DNA of 44,143 bases from Aquificota bacterium (GTDB lineage: Bacteria > Aquificota > Aquificia > Aquificales > Aquificaceae). The DNA is taken from the NCBI GenBank assembly GCA_013153495.1, contig JAADEH010000011.1, positions 1 through 44,143 on the forward strand, given 5' to 3'. Position numbers and translations under genes: made by a program. Shown here piece after piece: positions 11,565 through 18,828 of the stretch (within the stretch, counting starts at the first letter, position 1; every line of letters begins with the position of its first letter). A model generated the notes under the pieces. That model was not told where the DNA came from, made no database searches, and saw only the letters and a list, made by a program, of their open reading frames with translations.

Positions 11565-12131
11565 ATGGAACAGGAAGTAACTCTCTGGATGTGGCTCATG
11601 TGGCTCTTTAAGGTTCTGATACTTGCCGCCCTCGTGGGAATACCCTTTTTAGTTATAGTGGTTCTCGTCTCCCAAGGAGTTTACAACAGGGTTTTCAAGA
11701 AGGTGGAGAAGAAGTTAGAGGAAAAGTATCAGCGAAGGGGATTTACCCTCGTAGAAGTCCTCGTAGTGCTGATAATACTCGGTCTAATTGCAGCTCTGGT
11801 CGTTCCTCGCATAACGGGTAGGGTTGATGAAGCAAAGGTGGAGACCACCAAGATACAGCTAAAAGCCATAAAGGACGCCTTAGAGCAGTATAAACTCGAC
11901 AACGGAATGTATCCCACCACCGAGCAAGGACTTAAAGCTCTCGTAGAAAAGCCCACTACACCACCCATTCCTCCCCGTTGGAAGAAGTATCTGGACAAGG
12001 TTCCGAAGGACGGCTGGGATAGGGATTTCATATACATATCACCCGGAGGAAACAGACCTTACGAACTCAAATCCAAAGGACCTGACGGTGAGGAGGGAAC
12101 GGAGGACGACATAGATGTCTGGAACCTCTGA
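11565..12131 (+). CDS. gspG: Type II secretion major pseudopilin-like protein with N-terminal extension
   Basis: 188 aa. From about residue 57 it is a standard GspG: RRGFTLVEVLVVLIILG prepilin motif with Gly -1 and Glu +5, then the YKLDNGMYPTTEQGL and Ca-loop-type C-terminus (PDGEEGTEDDIDVWNL). Before it lie about 56 residues with an extra hydrophobic segment (about 10-35), not normal for a prepilin. The ATG at 11565 has AAAGGAGG 6 nt upstream, so the extension seems real. A GTG at 11703 could instead give a conventional short leader. It is first of three overlapping prepilin genes. Confidence 0.85.
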   Translation: MEQEVTLWMWLMWLFKVLILAALVGIPFLVIVVLVSQGVYNRVFKKVEKKLEEKYQRRGFTLVEVLVVLIILGLIAALVVPRITGRVDEAKVETTKIQLKAIKDALEQYKLDNGMYPTTEQGLKALVEKPTTPPIPPRWKKYLDKVPKDGWDRDFIYISPGGNRPYELKSKGPDGEEGTEDDIDVWNL

Positions 12132-12402
12132 GAGAGGTTTTACCCTCCTCGAACTCGTGATAGCCATAACCATAATCGGTGTATCCTTTACCCTTCTGCT
12201 GGAATTCCTGTCCTTTTCAGCGTCCAAATACGAAGAGTCCAGAACGACATTCCAAACTTTTCTCACCTTGGACAGAAAGCTTAAGGAAGGAGACCACACA
12301 GGTCTCGAAGTTAAAAGGAGGAAACTCCCGGACTTCCCCGCAGTGAGGGAAGCCACATACTCATACGGTGGATTGTTTTTTATAAAGTATGAAGCAAGGT
12401 AG
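12115..12402 (+). CDS. Minor pseudopilin, 95 aa (GspH/GspI-like)
   Basis: Short prepilin with ERGFTLLELVIA (about residues 6-17) and cleavage expected after Gly8. A single hydrophobic helix follows, then a small, mostly beta C-terminal part. It overlaps the GspG-like gene by 17 nt and the next pseudopilin by 14 nt, indicating one operon. Size suits GspI, but the minor pseudopilin type cannot be fixed by eye. Confidence 0.75.
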   Translation: MSGTSERGFTLLELVIAITIIGVSFTLLLEFLSFSASKYEESRTTFQTFLTLDRKLKEGDHTGLEVKRRKLPDFPAVREATYSYGGLFFIKYEAR

Positions 12403-12883
12403 AGCCTTCACCCTTATAGAGGTTCTCTTAGTTCTGACCCTGCTGGGGATTACCTTTTCCGTTCTCCTCTTCGTATTCTCAAGGGGAATAGACTCGAGCC
12501 TTAGCATAACGGAAGGTTCCGAGAAACTCAAAGCCAAAGCCACCCTATTTTGGGACCTCCAGCGAAAGATATTCGGTGCAAAGGACATAAAGATAGAACT
12601 CCACAGCATATACATGCTCACCACCGCAGGGAGCTTCAACAAGGGAGTGGTAAAGTGTGCCTACATATTCGAAGATGGAAAGCTCTACTACTACGAATTT
12701 CCCTATCCCTACGGCACCTTAGAGGAAATAGACAGAAAAGCCCTAATGGAGATAGGCAGGTTTGAAAGTTTTGAAGTCAGAGCGTGGGAACGAGGGAGAG
12801 AGTTCAGAACCTTTAAAGGACTTCCCAAATTCGTAAAAATTTCTTTAGAAGGTGAAGAATACCTCTTCGAGGTTTTCAGGTAA
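12389..12883 (+). CDS. Minor pseudopilin, 164 aa (GspJ-like)
   Basis: Begins MKQGRAFTLIEVLLVLTLLG, a type IV prepilin leader and helix, but with Ala at -1 where Gly is the rule for prepilin peptidase. Glu at +5 is present. The C-terminal globular part (about 35-164) is rich in beta-type residues and fits GspJ size. It ends the pseudopilin run downstream of leuS'. The tip of a type II secretion pseudopilus is the likely role. Confidence 0.7.
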   Translation: MKQGRAFTLIEVLLVLTLLGITFSVLLFVFSRGIDSSLSITEGSEKLKAKATLFWDLQRKIFGAKDIKIELHSIYMLTTAGSFNKGVVKCAYIFEDGKLYYYEFPYPYGTLEEIDRKALMEIGRFESFEVRAWERGREFRTFKGLPKFVKISLEGEEYLFEVFR

Positions 12884-12896
12884 ATTAATAGGAAGT

Positions 12897-13088
12897 ATGA
12901 AAAAAGCCTTTGGAACACTCATAGACATCACAAAAGCTATAACCGCAGGATTATTTATAGCATCCGTAGTTAGCATATTAATTCAGGACAATTAGGCAGG
13001 ATGGCTCCTTTTCGGAGGCTTTGTAGCAGGGCTTTTTATTTCCATCGTGTTTTCTATCTTATATGAAAGGAGGTATCCCGATGACTGA
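12897..13088 (+). pseudogene. Small two-helix membrane protein interrupted by in-frame TAG
   Basis: ATG 12897 opens 32 codons (MKKAFGTLIDITKAITAG..., a hydrophobic helix ending SILIQDN). A TAG follows at 12993-12995. The same frame then continues with 30 sense codons (AGWLLFGGFVAGLF...ILYERRYPDD, a second helix) to TGA 13086-13088. Both halves are membrane-like and in one frame, so the whole reads as a 63-codon, two-helix protein broken by one amber codon. A point mutation, a sequencing error or readthrough would all explain it. No family is recognised. Confidence 0.5.
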
Positions 13089-13191
13089 TTTGGCTATAAT
13101 GCTTGTCCTAACCTTTAGCTTGCTTATAGGCATGTTCATACTGCTAACCAAGCTCTCCAATAAAGAAACTAAAGGAGAAGTTAAGAATTAA
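13081..13191 (+). CDS. Single-pass mini membrane protein, 36 aa
   Basis: ATG 13081 has AAAGGAGG 8 nt upstream, an excellent ribosome site located within the end of the preceding ORF, which it overlaps by 8 nt. The protein has an acidic start (MTDLA), one hydrophobic helix (about 4-24) and a basic tail (LSNKETKGEVKN). No function is known to me. The strong ribosome site is the main support for it being real. Confidence 0.55.
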   Translation: MTDLAIMLVLTFSLLIGMFILLTKLSNKETKGEVKN

Positions 13192-13201
13192 GCGGTTAAC
13201 A

Positions 13202-13756
13202 CTAACCAATAAACTCTTTCAAAACGGGAAAAACCTTATGAATGGGAAAGCCCATAACCGTGTAAAAGTTTCCCTCTATCCTTTCTACAATAGTAGAGCC
13301 GTATCCCTGCACTCCGTAAGCACCTGCCTTGTCCATCGGCTCCCCGGTTGATATGTATTCCTCTATCTCCCTGTCGCTCAATTCCTTAAACTTCACCCTC
13401 GCTATGTCGTGAACAGTAATACGAATCCCTTTACTCACCACAGCGACAGCTGTAACTACCTTGTGCCACCTGCCGGACAGGAGTCTAAGAGTTTTAAAGG
13501 CTTCCTCTTCGGAGTTAGGTTTTCCTATGATACTGCTCCCCAGAAAGACGAGAGTGTCCGCACCCACCACTAAGGAGCCTTTGTGTCGTTGCCAAACCCG
13601 CAGAGCCTTTCTCTTAGCGAGCGTCCTTGCTGTGGTAATCGGGTCCCCGAATACATCTTCCTCTATGTCGGCTGGAATAACCTCAAAGCTAAAGCCCAGC
13701 ATGGACAGGATTTCCCTTCTGCGGGGAGAGCCGGAAGCGAGAATTAGGGACCTCAT
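13202..13756 (-). CDS. maf: Maf family nucleoside triphosphate pyrophosphatase
   Basis: 184 aa, standard Maf length. It has the N-terminal LASGSPRRREILSMLG (about 6-21), VGADTLV (about 64-70) with the conserved Asp, KPNSEEEA, and YISTGEPMDKAGAYGVQG. Maf proteins hydrolyse non-canonical or modified NTPs to NMP and pyrophosphate and are linked to cell-division control. The ATG is preceded by TATAAT (13767-13772 on the minus strand) ending 10 nt upstream and no Shine-Dalgarno sequence. Confidence 0.93.
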   Translation of the reverse strand: MRSLILASGSPRRREILSMLGFSFEVIPADIEEDVFGDPITTARTLAKRKALRVWQRHKGSLVVGADTLVFLGSSIIGKPNSEEEAFKTLRLLSGRWHKVVTAVAVVSKGIRITVHDIARVKFKELSDREIEEYISTGEPMDKAGAYGVQGYGSTIVERIEGNFYTVMGFPIHKVFPVLKEFIG

Positions 13757-13766
13757 AGGTTGAAGT

Positions 13767-13772
13767 ATTATA
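13767..13772 (-). promoter_or_regulatory. -10 box (TATAAT) of maf
   Basis: Perfect TATAAT on the minus strand ending 10 nt before the maf ATG (13756). The predicted 5' leader is at most a few nucleotides. Confidence 0.5.
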
Positions 13773-13821
13773 CCGAGGTGGATAAATTATATCCTCAAAC
13801 CCGCTAAGGAAGGAGGTTCGT

Positions 13822-14793
13822 ATGAGTGTAAGCGTTGAGATCGTTCAGGATAGAGAGCTTACTCAAGATGAGATAAAGGAACTTCAGGAGGAAGTCAGAA
13901 GGCTTGCAAAGGAGAAGAATGCGGTAATACTTGCTCACTACTACCAGAGACCTGAAGTTCAGGACATAGCTGATTTTGTGGGGGACTCCCTCGAGCTGTC
14001 CCGAAAAGCGGCAAATACCACAGCGGACATAATAGTCTTCTGCGGTGTCAGGTTTATGTGTGAAACCGCAAAGATACTCAGCCCCCAGAAAAAGGTTCTG
14101 CACCCTAACCCCGAATCCGGATGCCCGATGGCAGACATGATTACAGCTCAGCAGGTGAAAAAGCTCAGGGAGAAACACCCCGATGCGGAGTTCGTCGCAT
14201 ACATAAACACCACCGCAGACGTTAAGGCTGAAATAGACATATGCGTTACTTCCGCAAACGCTCCGAAGATAATCAAGAAGTTAGAGTCCAAGAAGATAGT
14301 CTTCTTGCCGGACCAAGCTCTCGGAGAGTGGGTGGCAAAGCAGGTTCCCGAAAAGGAGTTCGTTATATGGAAGGGGTTCTGCCCGCCTCACTTTGAGTTT
14401 ACCGCAAGGGAAGTGATGAGGCTCAAGGAACGCTATCCCGACGCAAAGGTTGCGGTTCACCCCGAGTGCCACCCCAAGGTCATAGAGATTGCTGACTTTG
14501 TAGGTTCAACTTCCCAGATAATCAAATACGCTACGAGCGTGGATGCGGACAGGGTCATAATCATAACGGAAGTAGGTCTGAAGTACACCCTGATGAAGAA
14601 GAACCCTAACAAGGAATACATATTCCCCGAGTCTATGAACTACTGCGGAACAGTTTACTGTTGCACCATGAAGGGGATAACTTTACCCAAGGTCTATGAA
14701 ACCCTCAAGAACGAAATAAACGAGGTAAACCTACCGGAGGACATAATTGAGAGAGCTAAGAGACCCATAGAGAGGATGCTCCAGCTCAGCTGA
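13822..14793 (+). CDS. nadA: Quinolinate synthase A
   Basis: 323 aa. It condenses iminoaspartate with dihydroxyacetone phosphate to quinolinate in de novo NAD synthesis. The three cluster cysteines are visible: FCGVRFMCE (about 73-81), GFCPPHFE (about 187-194) and NYCGTVYCC (about 273-281). LAHYYQRPEVQD near the N-terminus supplies the substrate-binding His and Tyr. GGAGG lies 5 nt before the ATG, so this is one of the minority of genes here with a classical ribosome site. It diverges from maf. Confidence 0.96.
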   Translation: MSVSVEIVQDRELTQDEIKELQEEVRRLAKEKNAVILAHYYQRPEVQDIADFVGDSLELSRKAANTTADIIVFCGVRFMCETAKILSPQKKVLHPNPESGCPMADMITAQQVKKLREKHPDAEFVAYINTTADVKAEIDICVTSANAPKIIKKLESKKIVFLPDQALGEWVAKQVPEKEFVIWKGFCPPHFEFTAREVMRLKERYPDAKVAVHPECHPKVIEIADFVGSTSQIIKYATSVDADRVIIITEVGLKYTLMKKNPNKEYIFPESMNYCGTVYCCTMKGITLPKVYETLKNEINEVNLPEDIIERAKRPIERMLQLS

Positions 14794-14806
14794 TAAAATT
14801 ATTCCT

Positions 14807-15574
14807 ATGCTCTTTCTCCTATCCTCGGTAATCCTCTATGTAGTATCGGGTGTGCTTTTCTTTCTCAAGGTTTTTCTGGGTATTAACCTTAAAAGCCTTC
14901 CGACCTTAAGTCTTCTTCTATCTTTTATCCTTTACGCTCTTTACTTTTTCCAGAGATACTTTTCCACCGGGCACTTTCCCGTGGGGGACGTTTACAGCAT
15001 GGTCTCTCTGATGGGAAACCTGCTGGTGGTGATATTTGTGGTCGTGAATTTGGGTCTTAAGAGAAACATAGGAGATTTCGGTCTCATAGTTGCCTTTATA
15101 GGTTTTCTGACCACATTTCTTGGTCTTCCGGCAAAGGAAGTAGGCTACAAAAACCCCTTTTATGTGTATCACATTCTTTCCGCAGCGGTTGCCTACGCTT
15201 CCTTGATACTTGCGGGGGCTTCTTCTCTGATAAAGTTTGCGGTGGAGAAAAAGCTCAAAGCCAAGCACATCGGTGGGTTTATGATACCCGTAAATCTTTT
15301 GCGCAAGATGGAGAGAATACTCCTCAACCTCGGGTTTATATTCCTGACCTTGACCCTGATTTTCGGTAGTCTGTGGGCTAAGGACTACTTAGGTAGGCAC
15401 TGGATAAACGACCCCAAGCTCATACTCACCTTGGGGCTGTGGCTCTACTATGCGGTTCTGGTTCATCTGAACTTAATTAAAGGGCTGAAGCCCTCTCAGC
15501 TTTCCTTCCTTTCCATGGTGGGGTTCGTTTTCGTGCTTGCGAGCCTTGCCTTTATAAGACATACGGTAAGTTAG
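14807..15574 (+). CDS. CcsA/HemX-family cytochrome c assembly-type membrane protein
   Basis: 255 aa with about eight hydrophobic segments, matching the CcsA/YpjD/HemX family. The tryptophan-rich heme loop is partly degenerate: SLWAKDYLGRHWINDPKL (about 190-207) replaces the canonical WGxYWxWDxxE. That suggests a HemX/YpjD-like member more than a full cytochrome c synthetase. TAAAAT (14794-14799) ends 7 nt before the ATG and no Shine-Dalgarno sequence exists. Its stop shares TTAG with the convergent accB gene. Confidence 0.8.
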   Translation: MLFLLSSVILYVVSGVLFFLKVFLGINLKSLPTLSLLLSFILYALYFFQRYFSTGHFPVGDVYSMVSLMGNLLVVIFVVVNLGLKRNIGDFGLIVAFIGFLTTFLGLPAKEVGYKNPFYVYHILSAAVAYASLILAGASSLIKFAVEKKLKAKHIGGFMIPVNLLRKMERILLNLGFIFLTLTLIFGSLWAKDYLGRHWINDPKLILTLGLWLYYAVLVHLNLIKGLKPSQLSFLSMVGFVFVLASLAFIRHTVS

Positions 15575-16029
15575 ATGTCTGTATTTATCAGAAACAGAGG
15601 TTGTCCGTATTCGACGGTCTCTCCGTTCTCCACGAGTATCTTTTCTACCCTTCCCCTAACATCGCTCTCTATTTCGTTCATAACCTTAAGAGCTTCTATT
15701 ATGCAGAGAACCTGTCCCGGGGATACTATGTCCCCAACCTCTACGAAGGGTGGAGCACCGGGAGAGGGTGAGCGGTAAAAGGTTCCCACTAAGGGACTTT
15801 TTATAACGTGCAGTTCCTTTTCCTCCTCCTTTATGTCCTCCGAAGGGGGAAGAACTTCTTGGTGTTTGAAATCTTCGAGGCTTTGAGGTTTTTTGGGAGG
15901 TCTATGGGGAGCCGTTTCACCCCTGTGGGTCTCGATTACAATCTTTCCCTCCGAGCTTTCAATCTTTATGGACCTTATGTTGGAGTTTTTGACGAGGTCT
16001 ATAAGCTCCCTTATAAAGTCCTTATCCAT
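15571..16029 (-). CDS. accB: Biotin carboxyl carrier protein of acetyl-CoA carboxylase
   Basis: 152 aa from ATG 16029. The C-terminal biotinyl domain (about 75-152) carries EALKVMNEI, with the biotin-accepting Lys in the usual EAMKLMNEI position. A charged, Pro-rich linker (about 33-70) precedes it, and the N-terminus (IRELIDLVKNS) is typical of AccB. The start overlaps the efp stop as TGATG, so the order is efp then accB on one message, a common neighbourhood in bacteria. It carries the carboxyl group for malonyl-CoA synthesis. Confidence 0.95.
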   Translation of the reverse strand: MDKDFIRELIDLVKNSNIRSIKIESSEGKIVIETHRGETAPHRPPKKPQSLEDFKHQEVLPPSEDIKEEEKELHVIKSPLVGTFYRSPSPGAPPFVEVGDIVSPGQVLCIIEALKVMNEIESDVRGRVEKILVENGETVEYGQPLFLINTDI

Positions 16030-16598
16030 CACTTCACCCTTTCCACGTAAGCTCCCGTTCTCGTATCCACCTTAACAATATCCCCTTCCGTTACGAAGAA
16101 GGGAACCTGAATTACCGCTCCCGTTTCGAGCTTTGCAGGTTTCGTTCCCCCTGCTGCGGTGTCTCCTTTAAAGGCAGGCTCCGTCTCGACCACCTTAAGC
16201 TCCACGTGCTTGGGAAGCTCTATCCCCACAGGCTGACCCTGATAGGAAAAGACCACCACCTGCATCCCCTCTTTGAGGAACTTTGCCTCTTCCTCTATCT
16301 TCTCCTTGGGGATTGCCACCATCTCGTAGGTCTGGGTGTTCATAAAGTAGTAGTTTTCCCCGTCGCTGTAGGAGTATTCCGCAAAAGCCTGCTCGAAATC
16401 CGCAAGGGGTATGGTGTCCGAAGCCTTGTAGGTTATCTCTATAACGTTTCCCGTGAGCATGTTCTTTGCCTTTACCCTGACGAAAGCCTGACCCTTTCCG
16501 GGTTTTACGTGCTCGTAATCGACAACCCGATAGGGTTCTCCCTTGTGCTCGATGAATATGTCCCTGGTAATCCTGTTTATATCTATGCTCCCAGCCAT
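16029..16598 (-). CDS. efp: Translation elongation factor P
   Basis: 189 aa, three beta-barrel EF-P with typical length. It relieves ribosome stalling at polyproline. The domain I tip loop reads HVKPGKGQAF, with the modification Lys at about residue 35 in the same PGKG context as E. coli EF-P. A probable EF-P lysyltransferase (EpmA) lies at 28141-29031. TAAAAT on the minus strand (16607-16612) ends 8 nt before the ATG. Confidence 0.97.
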   Translation of the reverse strand: MAGSIDINRITRDIFIEHKGEPYRVVDYEHVKPGKGQAFVRVKAKNMLTGNVIEITYKASDTIPLADFEQAFAEYSYSDGENYYFMNTQTYEMVAIPKEKIEEEAKFLKEGMQVVVFSYQGQPVGIELPKHVELKVVETEPAFKGDTAAGGTKPAKLETGAVIQVPFFVTEGDIVKVDTRTGAYVERVK

Positions 16599-16606
16599 GG
16601 GAAGAT

Positions 16607-16630
16607 ATTTTATAACACAAACCCTATAAT
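16607..16630. promoter_or_regulatory. Divergent efp / tatB -10 boxes
   Basis: Minus-strand TAAAAT (16607-16612) ends 8 nt from efp ATG. Plus-strand TATAAT (16625-16630) ends 9 nt from tatB ATG 16640. The 41-bp intergenic region has no Shine-Dalgarno sequence at usable spacing for efp; AAGG before tatB is too close to be useful. Confidence 0.5.
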
Positions 16631-16639
16631 AATAAGGTC

Positions 16640-17032
16640 ATGGAAATTCAGCTTCTCATAGTTCTGATAATAGCCTTCATCGTGTTGGGTCCCGAAAGGA
16701 TGATGGACCTTGCGGTCAAGCTCGGTGAAGCCATGCGAAAGGTGAGGGAGATGTGGGACGAGGTTCGCATGCAGGCTTACATGGAGGAGATGAACAGAAA
16801 AATCATGGAGCAGGAACAGAAGGGGGAGCTTGAGGATAGAACTGAAGACGAAACGGAGGACGAACCCGACGAGCCACTGCCCGACGTAACGGTCGAGGAT
16901 TATAATGATGAGCTTGAGGAAGACATGGAAGAGATAGAGGAGGATATTGAAAAGAATGAGCGCAGAGAACAATCAACTTCCGACGATGCCCCTCACGGAA
17001 CACCTGAGGGAGCTGAGAACAAGACTAATTAG
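16640..17032 (+). CDS. tatB: Sec-independent translocase TatA/TatB-like protein
   Basis: 130 aa. An N-terminal membrane helix (about 3-16) is followed by the GPERMMDLAVKLGEAMRKVREMW amphipathic region characteristic of TatB. A long acidic tail (repeated Glu/Asp, about 60-115) follows. The gene lies directly upstream of tatC, with a long overlap. TatB forms the twin-arginine receptor with TatC. No TatA is seen in the window. Confidence 0.88.
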   Translation: MEIQLLIVLIIAFIVLGPERMMDLAVKLGEAMRKVREMWDEVRMQAYMEEMNRKIMEQEQKGELEDRTEDETEDEPDEPLPDVTVEDYNDELEEDMEEIEEDIEKNERREQSTSDDAPHGTPEGAENKTN

Positions 17033-17735
17033 GTCAATAATAGCCTTTATAATAGCTGCGGGTGGTTCCTTTTACTTTGCACGCTATGTCTTTGAGTTTC
17101 TAAAGCTTCCCGTAATAAAGTCCTATCCAGAAGTTGAGCTTATAACCCTGTCCCCCACGGAACCCCTATTTATACTCATAAAGATTTCCCTAACGGTAGG
17201 TTTGATATTAGCCTCTCCCGTAATACTCTTTGAGATTTGGCGCTTCGTGGAGCCTGCTCTATACCCTAACGAGAAGAAGCTCTTTATTCCTCTCCTGTTG
17301 TCTTCTGTGGTCCTCTTCGTGATGGGTGGGGTTTTTGCCTACTTCGTGGTTCTGCCTATGGCTTTGAAGTTTCTCTTGGGTCTCGGGTTCTCCCAGCTTG
17401 CTGCTACTCCATATCTATCCGTAAACCTATACATAAGCTTCGTTCTTAAGATGCTGATAGCTTTTGGGATAGCCTTTGAGATGCCCATATTCCTTTACAT
17501 GCTCCAGAGGGCAGGCATAGTTACGGAGAAACAGCTCAAGAAGTTCAGGAGATACTTCATAGTGGTTGCCTTCCTCGTAGGAGCCTTGATAGCACCCGAT
17601 GTGGCAACTCAGGTGCTTATGGCTATTCCCCTGCTGGTTCTGTATGAGGTTTCCATACTGCTGGGTAAAACCATAAAGAAGAAGGAAAGCGACGAAAAGA
17701 GCCTTGCAAAGGTTGAGGAGGAAGAGGAGTCATGA
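16956..17735 (+). CDS. tatC: Sec-independent protein translocase TatC
   Basis: About 259 aa with six predicted membrane helices. The N-terminal MPLTEHLRELRTRLIRS motif is diagnostic for TatC, as is the conserved Glu region in the later loops (FEIWRFVEPALYPNEK). ATG 16956 is preferred. An in-frame TTG at 16947 sits only 3 nt from the AGAGGAGG at 16936-16943, while ATG 16956 sits 12 nt away. Either start overlaps tatB by about 77-86 nt. The stop overlaps the next start as ATGA. Confidence 0.95.
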   Translation: MSAENNQLPTMPLTEHLRELRTRLIRSIIAFIIAAGGSFYFARYVFEFLKLPVIKSYPEVELITLSPTEPLFILIKISLTVGLILASPVILFEIWRFVEPALYPNEKKLFIPLLLSSVVLFVMGGVFAYFVVLPMALKFLLGLGFSQLAATPYLSVNLYISFVLKMLIAFGIAFEMPIFLYMLQRAGIVTEKQLKKFRRYFIVVAFLVGALIAPDVATQVLMAIPLLVLYEVSILLGKTIKKKESDEKSLAKVEEEEES

Positions 17736-18742
17736 GATACAAGGAGTTTTTGGGATACAAGCTCTCTGAGCTTGGGATAGGAACCTACCTCGGTGAGCTG
17801 GACGCACAGACTGACCAAAGATACTTTGAAACCATTAAGCTCGGCGTTGAGCTTGGAATAAACGTGGTGGACACAGCCATAAACTACCGATACATGAAGA
17901 GTGAAAGGGTAATAGGCAGGGTCGCTCGGGAGGTAGGCAGGGATAAGCTTTTCATATCCACCAAGGGAGGGTATGTTCCCTTCGATGCGGACGCAGGGGA
18001 AGACCCCAAAGTATTCTTTGAGGAAAACTTCCTCAAGACGGGAATAATAGACCCCAACGAGATGACCCCCCAGGGACACTACTTGGGAGGTAAGTTTATA
18101 GACTGGTGTTTTGAAAAGAGCATAGAAAACTTACAAACTGACCGCATAGAGGTTTACTTCCTTCACAATCCCGAGGAACAGCTTCTCTTTACTGAAAGAG
18201 ACAAGTTCTACGACAAGATAAGGGAGTGTTTTGGAGTTTTAGAAGAGAAGAGAAGGGAGGGAAAGCTTCTTTTTTACGGACTTGCCACCTGGCACGGTTT
18301 TCGCATACCCGAGGGAGCAAGGCAATACCTCAGCCTTACGGATGTCCTTGAACTGGCAAAGGAGGTCGGAGGACACCAGCACGGTTTTAAGTTCCTTCAG
18401 CTACCCTACAACCTCGGCATGCACGAAGCCTTCTCCCTGAAAAACCAGACCATTAACGGAAAGAAGGTTTCCACCCTCGAAGCCTGCAGGGAACTCGGAA
18501 TTTACGTCTATACGAGCGCTTCTCTATATCAGGGAAATGTGATAGGTAGAATTCCCGACCAGCTCAAAGAAAGGTTCGGTATTGACAAGGACGTGCTTGT
18601 GGCTCTGCAGTTCGTTCGTAGCACACCGGGTGTGGGAACCGCACTGGTGGGAATGAGCAGAACCCAGCACCTCAAGGAAAACTTGGAGATAGAGAACATA
18701 GAGCCTCTAAGGGAAGAAGAATTTTTATCGCTCTTCAAATAA
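17732..18742 (+). CDS. Aldo/keto reductase family protein
   Basis: 336 aa TIM-barrel oxidoreductase. The DTAINYR segment (about 48-54) gives the catalytic Asp and Tyr, STKGG (about 74-78) the Lys, and VYFLHNP the substrate-pocket His. The C-terminal part (STPGVGTALVGMSRTQHLKENL) matches the NADPH-binding signature. The substrate is unknown. It overlaps tatC by 4 nt (ATGA), probably from packing and not function. A longer loop at about 85-120 than in most family members is visible. Confidence 0.9.
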   Translation: MRYKEFLGYKLSELGIGTYLGELDAQTDQRYFETIKLGVELGINVVDTAINYRYMKSERVIGRVAREVGRDKLFISTKGGYVPFDADAGEDPKVFFEENFLKTGIIDPNEMTPQGHYLGGKFIDWCFEKSIENLQTDRIEVYFLHNPEEQLLFTERDKFYDKIRECFGVLEEKRREGKLLFYGLATWHGFRIPEGARQYLSLTDVLELAKEVGGHQHGFKFLQLPYNLGMHEAFSLKNQTINGKKVSTLEACRELGIYVYTSASLYQGNVIGRIPDQLKERFGIDKDVLVALQFVRSTPGVGTALVGMSRTQHLKENLEIENIEPLREEEFLSLFK

Positions 18743-18828
18743 CTTGTAGTCGTTCCTTTAAGTCTATGATAGAGAGATTTAATTAACTCCTACGCAGTGT
18801 CCCCCAAGCTGAAAGAATAGTTAAGACC

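Noticed and set aside
13789-13821. Riboswitch or long leader before nadA
   Set aside because: The maf-nadA gap is only 65 bp and is filled by the divergent promoters and the ribosome site; no conserved structured leader is visible.
18743-18828. Possible oriC upstream of dnaA
   Set aside because: The 86-bp gap has no DnaA-box cluster or GATC/AT-rich repeats; nothing supports an origin here.
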